This document shows positions 4,272-5,041 of a stretch of DNA of 5,041 bases, one piece after another (positions within the stretch are counted from its first letter, which is position 1; every line of letters starts with the position of its first letter). Source of the DNA: a bacterium (GTDB lineage: Bacteria > AUK180 > JAQVHJ01); contig JAQVHJ010000205.1 in NCBI GenBank assembly GCA_028696285.1, forward strand, positions 1-5,041, given 5' to 3'. Position numbers and translations under genes: made by a program. The notes under the pieces are model-generated. The model was not told the origin of the DNA and made no database searches. It saw only the letters and a list, made by a program, of their open reading frames with translations.

Positions 4272-5041
4272 ATGAAAAAGATAATAACCACAGGAATCTT
4301 ACTTACATTTTTAGCTCTTGTTCACGGGGCTAATTTCAACAATGTCACGGGGTTAATAGAGATCCCGACAGCTGATGTTCTTGGCCATCTTGAGTTTGAG
4401 CTTGGGGTATCCCAGGCGATGGGAATGTCTTCATCCCAGGAAGATTACCTCGGGGCCGATTGGGTAGAAGAGGATGCCAAAGCAGCATTGGGTCTTGAAC
4501 TCTACCGTGTAAATTTGGAACTGGCATTCACACAGTATTCATTCCTTTATGATGAAGGCGGTGATTACGGCGCAGCACACATGAAATTGCGGCTTATAAA
4601 GGATCCCATGGATGTCTACATTAATCCTGACAGTCCCCAGTATTTTCAGGGAAGTGACCGCCTAATTCCATCCATTGCAATAGGAATTAAAAATATCGGC
4701 GGAGAAGGGGTTAAATATATCAGTGAGATTGGCCTTGAAAATGAAACTCCATCTGCAAATTCATTTTACATTGTCATGTCAAAAACTACGTACAATACAC
4801 CAAACACAAAACTCCGCCTTCATTTCGGCGCAGGTTCTAACGACTTCAGGGGAGTTGGAAGAAACAGTTCCCCGGGAATATTCTTCGGAAGTGAATTGCG
4901 TTTGAAACAGAATTCTAACATTCCATTTAGGGTAATGATGGATTATTCCGGAAAACACTGGAATATCGGCGCTGAATGGACCAATTACTTTATTAAAATG
5001 AACTTCTCAATTGCAAGGTTGGAAAATTTAAGGAAAAAAGA
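4272..5041 (+). CDS. Secreted, probably outer-membrane β-barrel protein, YjbH-like features; 3'-truncated by window edge
   Basis: 256 codons are open to the right edge without a stop. Residues 1-20 form a Sec signal peptide: KK, then a hydrophobic core (IITTGILLTFLALV), with cleavage probably after G19 or A20. The mature part starts NFNNVTGLIEIPTADV, which resembles the N-terminal GLIxxPTA element of YjbH-like (DUF940) outer-membrane proteins linked to exopolysaccharide. The remainder alternates hydrophobic and polar residues in short strands (for example 74-91, 179-188, 202-212, 218-236). It includes a hairpin ending in MMDYSGKHWNIGAEW, similar to the repeated barrel strands of that family. 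No cysteines are seen, so it is not a lipoprotein. The assignment rests on recalled family patterns, not on alignment; another β-barrel or porin-like family is possible. It has its own candidate σ54 promoter and ribosome site, so it is probably regulated separately from maf. Confidence 0.8.
   Translation, partial: MKKIITTGILLTFLALVHGANFNNVTGLIEIPTADVLGHLEFELGVSQAMGMSSSQEDYLGADWVEEDAKAALGLELYRVNLELAFTQYSFLYDEGGDYGAAHMKLRLIKDPMDVYINPDSPQYFQGSDRLIPSIAIGIKNIGGEGVKYISEIGLENETPSANSFYIVMSKTTYNTPNTKLRLHFGAGSNDFRGVGRNSSPGIFFGSELRLKQNSNIPFRVMMDYSGKHWNIGAEWTNYFIKMNFSIARLENLRKK

Overview
The window looks like a piece of chromosome from a diderm (Gram-negative-type) bacterium with an AT-rich genome. The evidence is a signal-peptide-bearing, β-rich protein at the right edge that resembles outer-membrane barrels, A/T-rich intergenic regions, and good Shine-Dalgarno sites on most genes. 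A well-spaced σ54-type promoter suggests the organism carries RpoN. I cannot name a phylum from the sequence alone. Gene density and clean reading frames suggest ordinary chromosome: there are no transposases, phage genes, tRNA/rRNA genes or CRISPR arrays.

Layout: (1) The 3' part of a DUF1232/YkvA-like membrane-associated protein gene (+) runs to 356. Its stop codon overlaps that of the next gene on a shared TTAA. (2) A 172-aa nitroreductase-family flavoprotein gene (-) covers 353-871. (3) A 154-bp divergent control region (872-1025) holds one σ70-like promoter per strand, each with a 17-bp spacer and an extended -10. An 18-bp-arm imperfect palindrome lies midway between them. (4) A 133-aa protein of unknown function with two CxxC pairs, probably a zinc ribbon (+), covers 1026-1427. 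(5) A 679-aa membrane-bound diguanylate cyclase (about 5 TM, two GAF domains, GGEEF with an intact I-site) covers 1507-3546. It is followed after 2 nt by (6) a Maf/YhdE-type nucleotide pyrophosphatase gene (3549-4127). (7) A 144-bp intergenic region has nested repeats and a candidate -24/-12 promoter. It drives (8) the 5' part (256 codons) of a secreted β-rich, probably outer-membrane, protein with YjbH-like features, which runs off the right edge.

How the genes may work together: the nitroreductase and zinc-ribbon genes share a control region and may respond to the same signal. The cyclase and maf are translationally close and probably cotranscribed, although Maf has no obvious role in c-di-GMP signalling. 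If the last gene is a YjbH-like envelope/exopolysaccharide protein, placing it next to a c-di-GMP synthase would fit surface-polysaccharide control, but this is inference. I see no clear novel multi-gene defence or mobile system. The points most worth a second look are the σ54 promoter, the symmetric divergent regulatory region, the unknown zinc-ribbon protein and the possible leaderless start of the cyclase.
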